Shown here piece by piece: positions 26,595 to 35,047 of a stretch of 64,000 nt of DNA. Origin of the DNA: Xanthomonas sp. CFBP 8443. GTDB lineage: Bacteria; Pseudomonadota; Gammaproteobacteria; Xanthomonadales; Xanthomonadaceae. The stretch is taken from contig NZ_CP102592.1 in NCBI RefSeq assembly GCF_025666195.1, forward strand, positions 2,976,001-3,040,000, written 5' to 3'. The stretch's first letter is position 1. Every line of letters starts with the position of its first letter. A model generated the notes under the pieces. The model did not search any database, was not told the DNA's origin, and saw only the letters and a list, made by a program, of their open reading frames with translations. The position numbers were made by a program, and so were the translations under genes.

Positions 26595-27322
26595 GGCAGC
26601 ACCTGGCCCACGTGGGTGTAGCTGCCGGTCGGGCCGTCGGCATCGAGCAGCGCCATCATCACGCTGCTGCGCGCGCCGTCGGCCACTTCCAGCTCGCCTT
26701 CGCCGGCGTTCATGTCGGTCTTCACGTAGCCGGGATGGATGGTGTTGACCTTGATCGGGGTGTCGCGCAACTCGTAGGCCAACTGCACGGTCCACGCGTT
26801 GACCGCGCTCTTGGAGACGTTGTAGGCCGGCACCTTGAAGTCGTAGATCGGCGAGCCGGGCTGGCTGTGCAGCGTGACCGAGCCGAGCAGGCTGGACACA
26901 TTGACGATGCGCGCGGCCGGCGCGGCGCGCAGCAGCGGCAGGAACGCCTGGGTCACCGCGATCAGGCCGAACACGTTGGTGTCGAAGGTCGTGCGCCAGG
27001 TCTGCAGGCTCTGCTGCGAGACCGCCAGCTTGAAGTCGTCGACGATGATGCCGGCGTTGTTGACCAGGATGTCGAGCCGCCCGTGACGCGCCTGCACGGC
27101 GGCCACCGCGGCGGCGATGCTGGCGTCGTCAGTCACATCCAGGGTCAGCGCTTCCACCGGCAGGCCTTCGCCCTGCAGTTCCAGGGCGGCGGCGCTGGCG
27201 CGGGTGGAATCGCGGCCGGCCAGCAGCGTGTGCACGCCGGCCTCGGCCAGCTGGCGCACGGTATGCAGGCCGATGCCGCGGGTGGCGCCCGTGACAAGGG
27301 CGATTTTCTGGGTCGTGGTCAT
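26588..27322 (-). CDS. smeU2: Short-chain dehydrogenase, SmeU2 type
   Basis: A 244-residue classical SDR. It has TGATRGIG (NADP-binding), DVTDDAS, NNAG and the catalytic Ser..Tyr-x3-Lys set (NVSSLLG, YNVSKSA). The C-terminal VNTIHPGYVKTDMN matches carbonyl-reductase-like SDRs. In S. maltophilia an SDR called SmeU2 sits between the RND gene and the outer-membrane gene of the SmeVWX operon, exactly as here. Its role in efflux is not established; detoxification of carbonyl or quinone substrates is plausible. It starts 30 bp after the smeW stop. Confidence 0.85.
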   Translation of the reverse strand: MTTTQKIALVTGATRGIGLHTVRQLAEAGVHTLLAGRDSTRASAAALELQGEGLPVEALTLDVTDDASIAAAVAAVQARHGRLDILVNNAGIIVDDFKLAVSQQSLQTWRTTFDTNVFGLIAVTQAFLPLLRAAPAARIVNVSSLLGSVTLHSQPGSPIYDFKVPAYNVSKSAVNAWTVQLAYELRDTPIKVNTIHPGYVKTDMNAGEGELEVADGARSSVMMALLDADGPTGSYTHVGQVLPW

Positions 27323-27352
27323 GCGGATTTCCTAAAAGGGGGAATGGATGGA

Positions 27353-30300
27353 TCAGCCGTGGGCCGGCGCATCGGCGGCGTGCGCCGGCGCATGCGACAC
27401 CAGCGGACGCCCGGCCAGCTTGCGCAGGGCGACATAGAACACCGGGGTGAGGAACAGGCCGAACAGGGTCACGCCGAGCATGCCGGCGAACACCGTGATG
27501 CCGGTGGCCGAGCGCACTTCGGCGCCGGCGCCATGCGAGAACACCAGCGGCACGGTGCCGGCGATGAACGCGATCGAGGTCATCACGATCGGGCGCAGAC
27601 GCAGGCGGCAGGCCTGCAGCGCCGATTCCACGATGCCCTTGCCCTGCAGCTCCAGTTCGCGGGCGAACTCGACGATCAGGATCGCGTTCTTGCACGCCAG
27701 GCCCATCAGCACCACCAGGCCGACCTGCACGAACACGTTGTTGTCGCCGCCGGTCAACCACACCCCGAACAGCGCCGACAGCAGCGTCATCGGCACGATC
27801 AGGATCACCGCCAACGGCAGCGTCCAGCTTTCGTACAGCGCCGCGAGCACCAGGAACGCCAGCAGCACCGCCAGCGGGAACACCACCATCGCCGCGTTGC
27901 CCTGGGTGGCCTGCTGATAGCTCAGATCGGTCCACTCGATCTCCATGCCGTTGGGCAGCACCTGCTTGGCGATCTGGGTGATCTTGGCCATCGCTTCGGC
28001 CGAGGACAGCATGCGCGCATCCGCTTCACCGGCCAGGTCGGCCGCCGGATACCCGTTGTAGCGCAGCACCGGGTCAGGGCCGAACGACTGCTTGACCGTC
28101 ACCATCGAGCCGATCGGCACCATTTCGCCGGCGGCGTTGCGGGTGCGCAGCCGCGCGATGTCCTCCACGCTCTCGCGGAACGGCGCATCGGCCTGGGCGA
28201 TCACCTGCCAGGTGCGGCCGAACTGGTTGAAGTCGTTGACGTAGGTCGAGCCCAGATAGGTCTGCAACGTATCAAACAGATCGGTCAGGGCCACGCCCTG
28301 CGCCTTGGCCTTGACCCGGTCGACTTCCGCGTCCAGCTGCGGCACGTTGGCCTGGTAGGTGCCGATCGGATAGCTCATGCCCGGGGTCTGCGCCACCGCG
28401 CCCTGCATCGCGTTGACCGCGTTCTGCAGTGCGCCGTAGCCCAGGTTGGCGCGGTCCTCGATAAACAGCTGGTAGCCGTTGCCGTTGCCCAGGCCCAGGA
28501 TCGGCGGCGGCATGAACGCGAAGGCCATGCCCTCGCCCAGCTGGGAGATGCGCTGGTTGATTTCGGCGTTGATCTCCAGCGCAGTGCGGTGGCGGTTAGC
28601 GAACGGCTTCAGGGTCAGGAACACCACGCCGGTATTGGGCGTATTGGTGAACTGCAGCGCGTTCAGGCCGGGGAACGAGATCGCATGCTCCACGCCTTCG
28701 GTCTGCATGGCGATGGTGGTGACCTTGCGCAGCATCGCGTCGGTGCGTTCGAGCGAGGCGCCCTCGGGCAGCTTGACGCCAGCGATCAGGTACATCTTGT
28801 CCTGAGTCGGGATGAAACCGGCCGGCACCGCCTTGAACATCACGCCGGTGACCACCAGCAGGCCGAGGTAGACCACGAACACCACGCCGCGCCGGCCGAG
28901 GATCCGCGACACGCTGCCCTGGTAACGATCGGAACTGCGGTTGAAGAAGCGGTTGAACGGGCGGAACAGCCAGCCGCCGAACAGGCGGTCCATCAGCCGC
29001 GACGGAGCGTCCTTGGGCGCGTCGTGCGCCTTCAGCAGGCGCGCGGCCAGCGCCGGCGACAGGGTCAGCGAGTTGATCGCCGAGATCACCGTGGAAATGG
29101 CGATGGTCACCGCGAACTGCTTGTAGAACTGGCCGGTCACGCCGGACAGGAACGCCATCGGCACGAACACCGCGCACAGCACCAGCGCGATCGCGACGAT
29201 CGGACCGGACACCTCGCGCATCGCCTGGTGCGCCGCGGCCAGCGGCGCCAGCCCTTCCTCGATGTTGCGCTCGACGTTCTCCACCACCACGATCGCGTCA
29301 TCGACCACGATGCCGATCGCCAGCACCAGCCCGAACAGGGTCAGCGTGTTGATCGAGAAGCCCAGCACGTACAGTGCGGCGAAGGTGCCCACGATCGACA
29401 CCGGCACCGCGATCAGCGGAATGATCGAGGCGCGCCAGGTCTGCAGGAACAGGATCACCACCAGCACCACCAGCAGCACCGCTTCCAGCAAGGTATGCAC
29501 CACGGCGGTGATCGAGTCGCGCACGAAGATCGTGGTGTCGTACACCGCCTCGTACTTGACGTCGGCCGGGAACTGCTTGGTGAGCTCGTCCATCGACGCG
29601 ATCACTTGGTCGCGGATCTCCAGCGCATTGGCGCCCGGCGCTTGGAAGATGCCGATGCCGACCGCGTTCTTGCCGTCCAGCTGCGAGCGCAGCGTGTAGT
29701 CGCCGGCGCCCAGCTCCAGGCGCGCGACGTCGGCCAGGCGCACGCTCTCGCCCTCGACCCCGGTCTTGAGCACGATGTCGCCGAACTCCCGCTCGCTGCG
29801 CAGGCGGCCCTGCGCGTTGATCAGGGTCAGGAACTTGCTGTCGGGCATCGGCTCGGCGCCGAGCTGGCCGGCCGAGACCTGCACGTTCTGCTCGCGCATC
29901 GCGGTGACCACGTCGCTGGCGGTGAGGCCGCGCGCGGCGATGCGTTCCGGGTCGAGCCAGGCGCGCATCGCGTAGTCGCCGCCGCCGAACACCTGCGCGT
30001 CGCCCACGCCCTGGATTCGCGCCAGCGCGTCCTTGACGTGCAGCCGCGCGTAGTTGCGCAGGTACAGCGTGTCGTACTTGCCCTTCGGCGAGGTCAGGTG
30101 CACGACCATCAGGAAGGTCGGCGACTGCTTCTGCGTGGTCACGCCCTGCCGGCGCACGTCCTCGGGCAGGCGCGCCTGCGCCTGGGCCACGCGGTTCTGC
30201 ACCTTGACCGCGGCATCGTCGGCGTCGATGCCCGGGCGGAAGGTGATGGTCATCTGCAGCACGCCGTCGGAGCCGGCCACCGACTTGAGGTACATCATGC

Positions 30301-30526
30301 CCTCGACGCCGTTGATCGCCTCTTCCAGCGGAGTGGCGACGGTTTCGGCGATGACCTTGGGGTTGGCGCCCGGATACACCGTGCGCACCACCACCGAAGG
30401 CGGTACCACGTCGGGGTATTCGCCGATGGGCAGCATCGGGATCGCGATCAGTCCCGCGGCGAAGATGACGATCGACAACACGGCCGCGAAGATCGGCCGG
30501 TCGATGAAGAATCTGGAAAAGTCCAT
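27353..30526 (-). CDS. smeW: RND multidrug efflux transporter, SmeW/MexF type
   Basis: A 1057-residue inner-membrane proton-drug antiporter (HAE-1 family). It starts MDFSRFFIDRPIFAAVLSIV and has the 12-helix plan with two large periplasmic loops. The proton-relay pair is in LAIGIVVDDAIVVVENVERN (TM4). Other landmarks are GYPAADL, the second-half TM cluster from about 860, and SIAFIAGTVPLVFSHGAGAE near TM11. Overall it looks closest to MexF/SmeW among pumps I know. Substrates of such pumps include quinolones and chloramphenicol. It works with SmeV and SmeX encoded on either side. Confidence 0.92.
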   Translation of the reverse strand: MDFSRFFIDRPIFAAVLSIVIFAAGLIAIPMLPIGEYPDVVPPSVVVRTVYPGANPKVIAETVATPLEEAINGVEGMMYLKSVAGSDGVLQMTITFRPGIDADDAAVKVQNRVAQAQARLPEDVRRQGVTTQKQSPTFLMVVHLTSPKGKYDTLYLRNYARLHVKDALARIQGVGDAQVFGGGDYAMRAWLDPERIAARGLTASDVVTAMREQNVQVSAGQLGAEPMPDSKFLTLINAQGRLRSEREFGDIVLKTGVEGESVRLADVARLELGAGDYTLRSQLDGKNAVGIGIFQAPGANALEIRDQVIASMDELTKQFPADVKYEAVYDTTIFVRDSITAVVHTLLEAVLLVVLVVILFLQTWRASIIPLIAVPVSIVGTFAALYVLGFSINTLTLFGLVLAIGIVVDDAIVVVENVERNIEEGLAPLAAAHQAMREVSGPIVAIALVLCAVFVPMAFLSGVTGQFYKQFAVTIAISTVISAINSLTLSPALAARLLKAHDAPKDAPSRLMDRLFGGWLFRPFNRFFNRSSDRYQGSVSRILGRRGVVFVVYLGLLVVTGVMFKAVPAGFIPTQDKMYLIAGVKLPEGASLERTDAMLRKVTTIAMQTEGVEHAISFPGLNALQFTNTPNTGVVFLTLKPFANRHRTALEINAEINQRISQLGEGMAFAFMPPPILGLGNGNGYQLFIEDRANLGYGALQNAVNAMQGAVAQTPGMSYPIGTYQANVPQLDAEVDRVKAKAQGVALTDLFDTLQTYLGSTYVNDFNQFGRTWQVIAQADAPFRESVEDIARLRTRNAAGEMVPIGSMVTVKQSFGPDPVLRYNGYPAADLAGEADARMLSSAEAMAKITQIAKQVLPNGMEIEWTDLSYQQATQGNAAMVVFPLAVLLAFLVLAALYESWTLPLAVILIVPMTLLSALFGVWLTGGDNNVFVQVGLVVLMGLACKNAILIVEFARELELQGKGIVESALQACRLRLRPIVMTSIAFIAGTVPLVFSHGAGAEVRSATGITVFAGMLGVTLFGLFLTPVFYVALRKLAGRPLVSHAPAHAADAPAHG

Positions 30527-30594
30527 GGGTGGTGGTCCTGGAAACTAAGGTGAAACGGATGGCCGAACAGGAATGCGGGCAAAGCGGCGGCGAC

Positions 30595-30631
30595 GCCGGG
30601 CCACAACGGTGGCCCGGCCGGCAAGCACCGG
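30595..30631. other. GC hairpins in the smeV-smeW spacer
   Basis: GCCGGGCCAC/GTGGCCCGGC (30595-30618) with a 4-nt loop, overlapped by GGCCGG/CCGGCC (30614-30631). They occupy the only long spacer (162 bp) in an otherwise tightly packed operon. No T run follows, so a role in RNA stability or partial attenuation is more likely than termination. Confidence 0.5.
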
Positions 30632-30688
30632 CCGCCAGCGCGACCGGTCTACGACGCTGCGCGCGCCCCTGGCGTCAGTCGGGGCGAC

Positions 30689-31897
30689 TCAGTCGAGGGC
30701 GACGGCCTTGCGTGCGGCAGCCGGCGTCGCCGTGGCCAGGGCCACGGTCTTGGCCTGCACCGGCATGCCCGGCATGAACACTTTCTGCACCCCGTCGACG
30801 ATGACCCGGTCGCCGGGGTTGAGTCCGCTCAGCACGATGCGCAGGCCTTCGGCATCGCGCCCCAGCTGCACGTCGCGGCGCTGCGCCTTGCCGTCCTTGT
30901 CGACCACGTAGACGTACTTGCGATCCTGGTCGGTCAGCACCGACCGGTCGTCGATCAGCAGCGCATTGAAGCGGCCGCTGCCGAGCAGGCGCACGCGCGC
31001 GAACAGGCCCGGGGTGAAGCTGCGATCGGCGTTGTCGAGCAGGGCGCGGACGCGGATGGTGCCGGTGCTGCGGGTGATCTGGTTGTCGAGGAAATCGACC
31101 TTGCCGGCATGCGGGAACCCGTCCTCGCCGACCAACCCGACCTGCACCGGCAGCTGCCCGTCGCGCTCGCTCGGCCGTTCGCCCTTGCGCGCCATCTGCG
31201 CGTAGCGCAGGAAGGTGCCTTCGTCGGCGTCGAAGTACACGTGCACCTTGTCCAGCGATACCAGCGTGGTCAGCACGCTGGCGCTGTCGCCGGCGCTGAC
31301 CAGGTTGCCGGCGGTGACCTGGGCGCGGCCGGCATGGCCGTCGATTGGCGCGCGCACCTGGGTCCATTCCAGGTTCAGGCGCGCGGTGTCGACCGCGGCC
31401 TGCGCGGCGAGCACGTCGGCCTGGGCCTGTTCGGAGGCGGCGTGGCGCTGCTCCCAGCTCTCGGTGGAGATCGCCTGCTGGTCGGACAACTTCTTGGCAC
31501 GGGCCGCTTCGCTGCCGCTGAGCTTGGCCTGGGTCCGCGCCCGCGCCAGTTCGGCGTTGGCGCGCGCCAGCTCGGCGCGGTAGCTGCGCGCGTCGATGGT
31601 GAACAGCACGTCGCCCTTCTTCACTTCCTGGCCTTCGACGTAGTTGACCTTGTCGATGTAGCCGGACACGCGCGGCCGCAGGTCGACATGCTCGACCGCC
31701 TCGACGCGGCCGCTGAACTCGTCCCACTGGCTGATTTCTTTCTGCAGGGCGGGCGCGACGCTGACCGACGGCGGCGGCGGCGCGCCCTGCCCGTCGGCCT
31801 TGCTGCCGCAGGCGGCCAGGGCCACGGCCAGCAGCGCGATCGCCAGCGGGCGCAGGGCGCGCGATGGGGAATGGAGGGACATCGGAATCGGGTTCAT
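30689..31897 (-). CDS. smeV: RND efflux periplasmic adaptor, SmeV type
   Basis: A 402-residue membrane-fusion lipoprotein with lipobox LAAC near residue 35. The lipoyl/beta-barrel layout is clear: SGRVEAVEHVDLRPRVSGYI (first lipoyl half), a helical hairpin from ARSYRAELARANAELARART, then VRAPIDGHAGRAQVTAGNLV (second half) and FTPGLFARVRL in the beta-barrel. It bridges SmeW and SmeX. ATG 31897 overlaps the smeU1 stop (ATGA) and has AGGT upstream; a second ATG five codons later is possible. Confidence 0.9.
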   Translation of the reverse strand: MNPIPMSLHSPSRALRPLAIALLAVALAACGSKADGQGAPPPPSVSVAPALQKEISQWDEFSGRVEAVEHVDLRPRVSGYIDKVNYVEGQEVKKGDVLFTIDARSYRAELARANAELARARTQAKLSGSEAARAKKLSDQQAISTESWEQRHAASEQAQADVLAAQAAVDTARLNLEWTQVRAPIDGHAGRAQVTAGNLVSAGDSASVLTTLVSLDKVHVYFDADEGTFLRYAQMARKGERPSERDGQLPVQVGLVGEDGFPHAGKVDFLDNQITRSTGTIRVRALLDNADRSFTPGLFARVRLLGSGRFNALLIDDRSVLTDQDRKYVYVVDKDGKAQRRDVQLGRDAEGLRIVLSGLNPGDRVIVDGVQKVFMPGMPVQAKTVALATATPAAARKAVALD

Positions 31898-32667
31898 GGA
31901 GAGACCTCGTGAGTGGAGGGAGAAAAATGCGATGCGGTCATCAACGAGGTGCGTGGATGCGCGTACTGGTGTTTGTCGATATCGACCACGGCCTGGCCGG
32001 GCGTGCCGCCGTCGGCGAGCAGCGACACCGCGGCGCGGCCCACGCTGAGCGTGGTGAACCACTCCGGGCAGTCGTCGGCGCCGGATTCGCTGCGGCAGAC
32101 CGGATGGGTCAGCGACAGCAATTGCACGCGCACGCCCAGCGGCTTGGCCTCTTCGTGCAGGACCTGGGCGAGCATGCGGATCGCCGCCGACGCCACCGAA
32201 CTGTCGCCATGCCCGGCCCAGGCGCGCAGCGCGCACGGACTGCCGAGCAGGATGTAGCGGCCGCCGCGCTCGGCCTGCGCCAGCAACGGCAGCAGGTGCC
32301 GGGCCGCGGCCAGGTGCGGCAGCAGGTCGCTGTCCAGGCGCCGGCGCAGCGCGGTCAGCGGCTGGTCCAGCAGGCGCCCGCAGCGCAGCGGGCTCCCGAG
32401 GCTGGCGACCACGCCGGCCAGCGGCCGCGGCCGTTGCGCCACCGCCGCGGCCAGGGTCGCGGCGCCGGCATCGTTGGCGACCGAGCCCTGCAGCACGTCC
32501 AGCGCCGGTTCGTCGCTGTAGCGGTCGCGCAGCGCGCGCAGGCGGCCACGGTCGCGCGCCACCGCCAGCACCGGGCTACCGGCCTCGAGCAGTGCGCGGA
32601 CCACGCCGAGGCCGACGGTGCCGGTGCCGCCGAGGACCAGGACCTCCGGGTCCAACGTCCCGCTCAC
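31894..32667 (-). CDS. smeU1: SDR-like NAD(P)-binding protein, SmeU1 type
   Basis: A 257-residue Rossmann-fold protein with the nucleotide loop VLVLGGTGTVGLGVVRAL and an SDR-like plan, but a degenerate active site: the canonical Tyr-x3-Lys is replaced by SSVASAAIRM after ILLGSPCAL. In the S. maltophilia SmeVWX operon the first gene, smeU1, also encodes an SDR-like protein. The GTG start at 32667 overlaps the stop of a small upstream frame (GTGA). The stop overlaps the smeV start, so translation along this end of the operon is coupled. Confidence 0.82.
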   Translation of the reverse strand: MSGTLDPEVLVLGGTGTVGLGVVRALLEAGSPVLAVARDRGRLRALRDRYSDEPALDVLQGSVANDAGAATLAAAVAQRPRPLAGVVASLGSPLRCGRLLDQPLTALRRRLDSDLLPHLAAARHLLPLLAQAERGGRYILLGSPCALRAWAGHGDSSVASAAIRMLAQVLHEEAKPLGVRVQLLSLTHPVCRSESGADDCPEWFTTLSVGRAAVSLLADGGTPGQAVVDIDKHQYAHPRTSLMTASHFSPSTHEVSP

Positions 32668-32888
32668 GGGACTTTTACTCCCGTTGACGGGATAATCCCA
32701 ATACGGCCCAGCCGGCCGCTGCCGCGCTGGCCCAACTGCATCGAGCTGCCGCTCTGGCTGCGCGGCGGCGGGGTGAATTCGCGAAATGCCTTGAGATAAC
32801 CGGTTTCCAGCGCGTCGATGGGCGTACCATCGAGGCTATCCGGACGACGGGCGCCCACGAAAAACTGGAACAGAGTGCGCAACAGCAT
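32664..32888 (-). CDS. Possible small leader gene of the efflux operon, 74 residues
   Basis: An unrecognised 74-residue frame starting MLLRTLFQFFVGARRPDSL, with high third-position GC over its first 60 codons and ending in exact 4-nt overlap (GTGA) with smeU1. The overlap and codon bias argue for a real gene that passes ribosomes to smeU1. The C-terminal dozen codons are AT-richer and run through CCCGTCAACGGG repeats, which weakens the case. There is no signal peptide or cysteine. A TTG two codons upstream could also start it. Alternatively it is a non-functional leader frame. Confidence 0.42.
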   Translation of the reverse strand: MLLRTLFQFFVGARRPDSLDGTPIDALETGYLKAFREFTPPPRSQSGSSMQLGQRGSGRLGRIGIIPSTGVKVP

Positions 32889-32942
32889 GAGCAAATGGCC
32901 TGGGTGGCGGCGAATGCGTACAAATTAGGCGTCAAAGCCGCA

Positions 32943-32962
32943 CTTGATTAGTCCGAATTAAG
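32943..32962. promoter_or_regulatory. LysR-type operator candidate for the efflux operon
   Basis: CTTGATTAGTCCGAATTAAG is an inverted repeat with one mismatch, containing the ATT-N6-AAT core (T-N11-A type) typical of LysR sites. It is the most AT-rich stretch in the spacer between the divergent efflux operon and the LysR gene. Confidence 0.55.
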
Positions 32963-33017
32963 GGGAATAATCGTCCCGTCACCGGTCCAATCGTCTCCAC
33001 CCTCCAGGAACTCCGCC

Positions 33018-34106
33018 ATGACCCACGATCTGAACGACACCCTGATCTTCGTCAAGGTGGTCGAGCAAGGCAGCTTCATCGCCGCGGCCAATGCGCTCGG
33101 CCTGCCCAAGACCACCGTCAGCCGCAAGGTGCAGGACCTGGAGGCGCGGCTGGGCGCACGCCTGCTGCACCGGACCACGCGCCGCCTCGGGCTGACCGAG
33201 GCCGGCGCGGTCTATCACGAGCATTGCCAGCGCATCGCCCGCGAGCTGGAGGAAGCCGAGAGCGCGGTCGGGCAGCTGCAGGCCGGCCCGCGCGGCTGGC
33301 TGCGTTTCAGCGTGCCCTACTCCGCCGGCATTTCCTGGGTCGCGCCAATCCTGGGCGAATTCCACAAGCAGCACCCGGAAGTGCGCCTGGAAATGGTCAT
33401 GACCAGCGACAAGGTCGATCCGATCGCCGAGGGCGTGGACGTGGCCCTGCACATGGGCGCGCTGCTGGATTCGACCATGGTCGCGCGCAAGCTGGCCACC
33501 TTCCGCACCCAGGTGTTCGCCAGTCCGTACTACATCGAGCGCCACGGCGAGCCGCTGCACCCGGACGACCTGCAGCATCACCGCACGCTGGCGCTGAGCA
33601 ACGGCCGCAACGGCAACAACCGGCTCAGCTGGCCGCTGCGCAACGGCAAGCAGAGCGGCGAGTTCGCGATCCAGCCGATCCTGGTCGCCAACGATTCGGC
33701 CGCGCTGATCGGCGGGCTGGTCTGCGGCGAAGGCCTGGTGCTGGCCAGCGATGCGACGATCAAGCCGCTGATCGAGGCCGGCAAGGCGCGGCGCGTGCTC
33801 GGCGGCTGGGTCGGCCCGGACCTGGATTTCAACGCGGTGTTCCCGGGCGGGCGCATGCTGTCGCCGAAGGTGCGCGCCTTCGTCGATTTCCTGGTCGACA
33901 AGCTCAACTTCGACGTCAACTACATGCTGGCGCAGTGCCCGGCCAAGCTGGCCACGCAACAGGCCGACAGCGGCGCCGAGTTCACCCTGTGCAGCGGCGT
34001 GGCGATGAATACCCAGTCGCTGCCGCTGCCGCAAGTGGCCACCGTGCCGGTGCCGGTGCCGGACACCGAACCGGCGCCGGAACTGGAAGAAGAAGCGCTG
34101 GTCTGA
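33018..34106 (+). CDS. smeRv: LysR-family regulator, SmeRv type, with extended tail
   Basis: A 362-residue LysR regulator divergent from the SmeU1VWU2X-like operon, the position of SmeRv in S. maltophilia, where it controls the pump. The helix-turn-helix lies at about residues 6-65 (LIFVKVVEQGSFIAAANALG, then KTTVSRKVQDLEARLGARLL). The effector domain spans 90-300. Beyond the usual end it has about 55 extra residues, Pro/Val/Glu-rich (VPVPVPDTEPAPELEEEALV at the end), which is unusual. The GC-rich tail may be recently added or disordered. Confidence 0.87.
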   Translation: MTHDLNDTLIFVKVVEQGSFIAAANALGLPKTTVSRKVQDLEARLGARLLHRTTRRLGLTEAGAVYHEHCQRIARELEEAESAVGQLQAGPRGWLRFSVPYSAGISWVAPILGEFHKQHPEVRLEMVMTSDKVDPIAEGVDVALHMGALLDSTMVARKLATFRTQVFASPYYIERHGEPLHPDDLQHHRTLALSNGRNGNNRLSWPLRNGKQSGEFAIQPILVANDSAALIGGLVCGEGLVLASDATIKPLIEAGKARRVLGGWVGPDLDFNAVFPGGRMLSPKVRAFVDFLVDKLNFDVNYMLAQCPAKLATQQADSGAEFTLCSGVAMNTQSLPLPQVATVPVPVPDTEPAPELEEEALV

Positions 34107-34191
34107 CGCTGGCGCTGCGCAGCGGCCTTGCGCCGCCGCAGCCGCTTGCAACGATCAATCCTCGCCCGCTGCTCTGCGCGGGCCGAGCCAG

Positions 34192-34232
34192 AAACGCGAA
34201 CGGGCCGCTGCATGCGGCCCGTTCGCGTTTTA
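34192..34232. terminator. Bidirectional hairpin terminator
   Basis: AAACGCGAACGGGCCGC and GCGGCCCGTTCGCGTTT pair perfectly around TGCAT, with TTTT following on the plus strand and a short AT run on the minus strand. It separates the converging smeRv and OmpA-like genes. Confidence 0.8.
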
Positions 34233-34248
34233 CCGGGTGTGGCCGTGC

Positions 34249-34944
34249 TCAGGAACGCAACGGCACCACGCGGATCTCGACGCGGCGGTTCTGCGCGCGC
34301 CCGGCCTCGGTGTTGTTGTCGGCGATCGGGTACTTCTTGCCGGCGCCCAGCGTCTCGATGCGCTCGCGCTGCACGCCCTGCGCGGTCAGGTAGGCGGCCA
34401 CCGAGGCGGCGCGCTGCTCGGACAGGCGCTGGTTGACCGCATCGCTGCCGATGCTGTCGGTATGCCCGACCACTTCGATCATGGTCTGGTTGTATTCGCC
34501 CAGGGTCGAAGCCACGCCGTTGAGCGCCGAATAGAACTGCGGCTTGAGCGTGGACTGGTTGAAGTCGAAGGTGATGCCGTCGGGCAGGTTCAAGGTGATG
34601 TTGTCGCCGTCGCGGCGCACGTCGATGCCGGTGTTGGCGGTGCGCTCGCGCAGCGCGCGCTCCTGGCGGTCCTGGTAGTTGCCGATCGCCGCGCCGCTGA
34701 GCGCGCCGATGCCGGCGCCGATCATCGCGTGCTGGCGGCGCTCGGTGGCGCTGCTGCCGCTGAGCAGGCCGGCGGCGACGCCGACCGCGGTGCCGATCAG
34801 CGCGCCGCGGCCGGTGCGGTTCTGCTGCTCGGTCTGATTGCCGTACTGGTCGCGCTGCACATAGGAACCGCCGGTGGCGCAGGCGGACAACACCAGTGCG
34901 CTGGCCAGCGCCACGGAAATGCCTTGGATGACGGTGCGTTTCAT
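34249..34944 (-). CDS. OmpA-family lipoprotein with glycine zipper (YiaD-like)
   Basis: A 231-residue outer-membrane lipoprotein. Signal peptide and lipobox LSAC (Cys22) come first. A glycine-zipper segment follows (GALIGTAVGVAAGLLSG and AMIGAGIGALSGAAIG), then a C-terminal OmpA peptidoglycan-binding domain from about residue 115, with IEVVGHTDSIGSDAVNQRLS and NNTEAGRAQNRRVEI containing the conserved Asp and Arg that bind diaminopimelate. It anchors the outer membrane to the wall. ATG 34944 has GGAGAGAG upstream. Confidence 0.9.
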   Translation of the reverse strand: MKRTVIQGISVALASALVLSACATGGSYVQRDQYGNQTEQQNRTGRGALIGTAVGVAAGLLSGSSATERRQHAMIGAGIGALSGAAIGNYQDRQERALRERTANTGIDVRRDGDNITLNLPDGITFDFNQSTLKPQFYSALNGVASTLGEYNQTMIEVVGHTDSIGSDAVNQRLSEQRAASVAAYLTAQGVQRERIETLGAGKKYPIADNNTEAGRAQNRRVEIRVVPLRS

Positions 34945-35047
34945 CGCTCTCTCCCGAACCTGAATTGAAGTGGGAGCAAGCATAAACAGCGGCCTGCGAG
35001 ACCAGCATGAACGAAACGGCCCGCGCAGCGCGCGGATGCGGCCCCGT

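Noticed and set aside
26612..30553. Plus-strand open frame of 1313 codons opposite smeW
   Set aside because: It lies antisense to a convincing RND transporter, its translation is His/Gln/Arg-rich low complexity, and long antisense frames are expected at this GC content.
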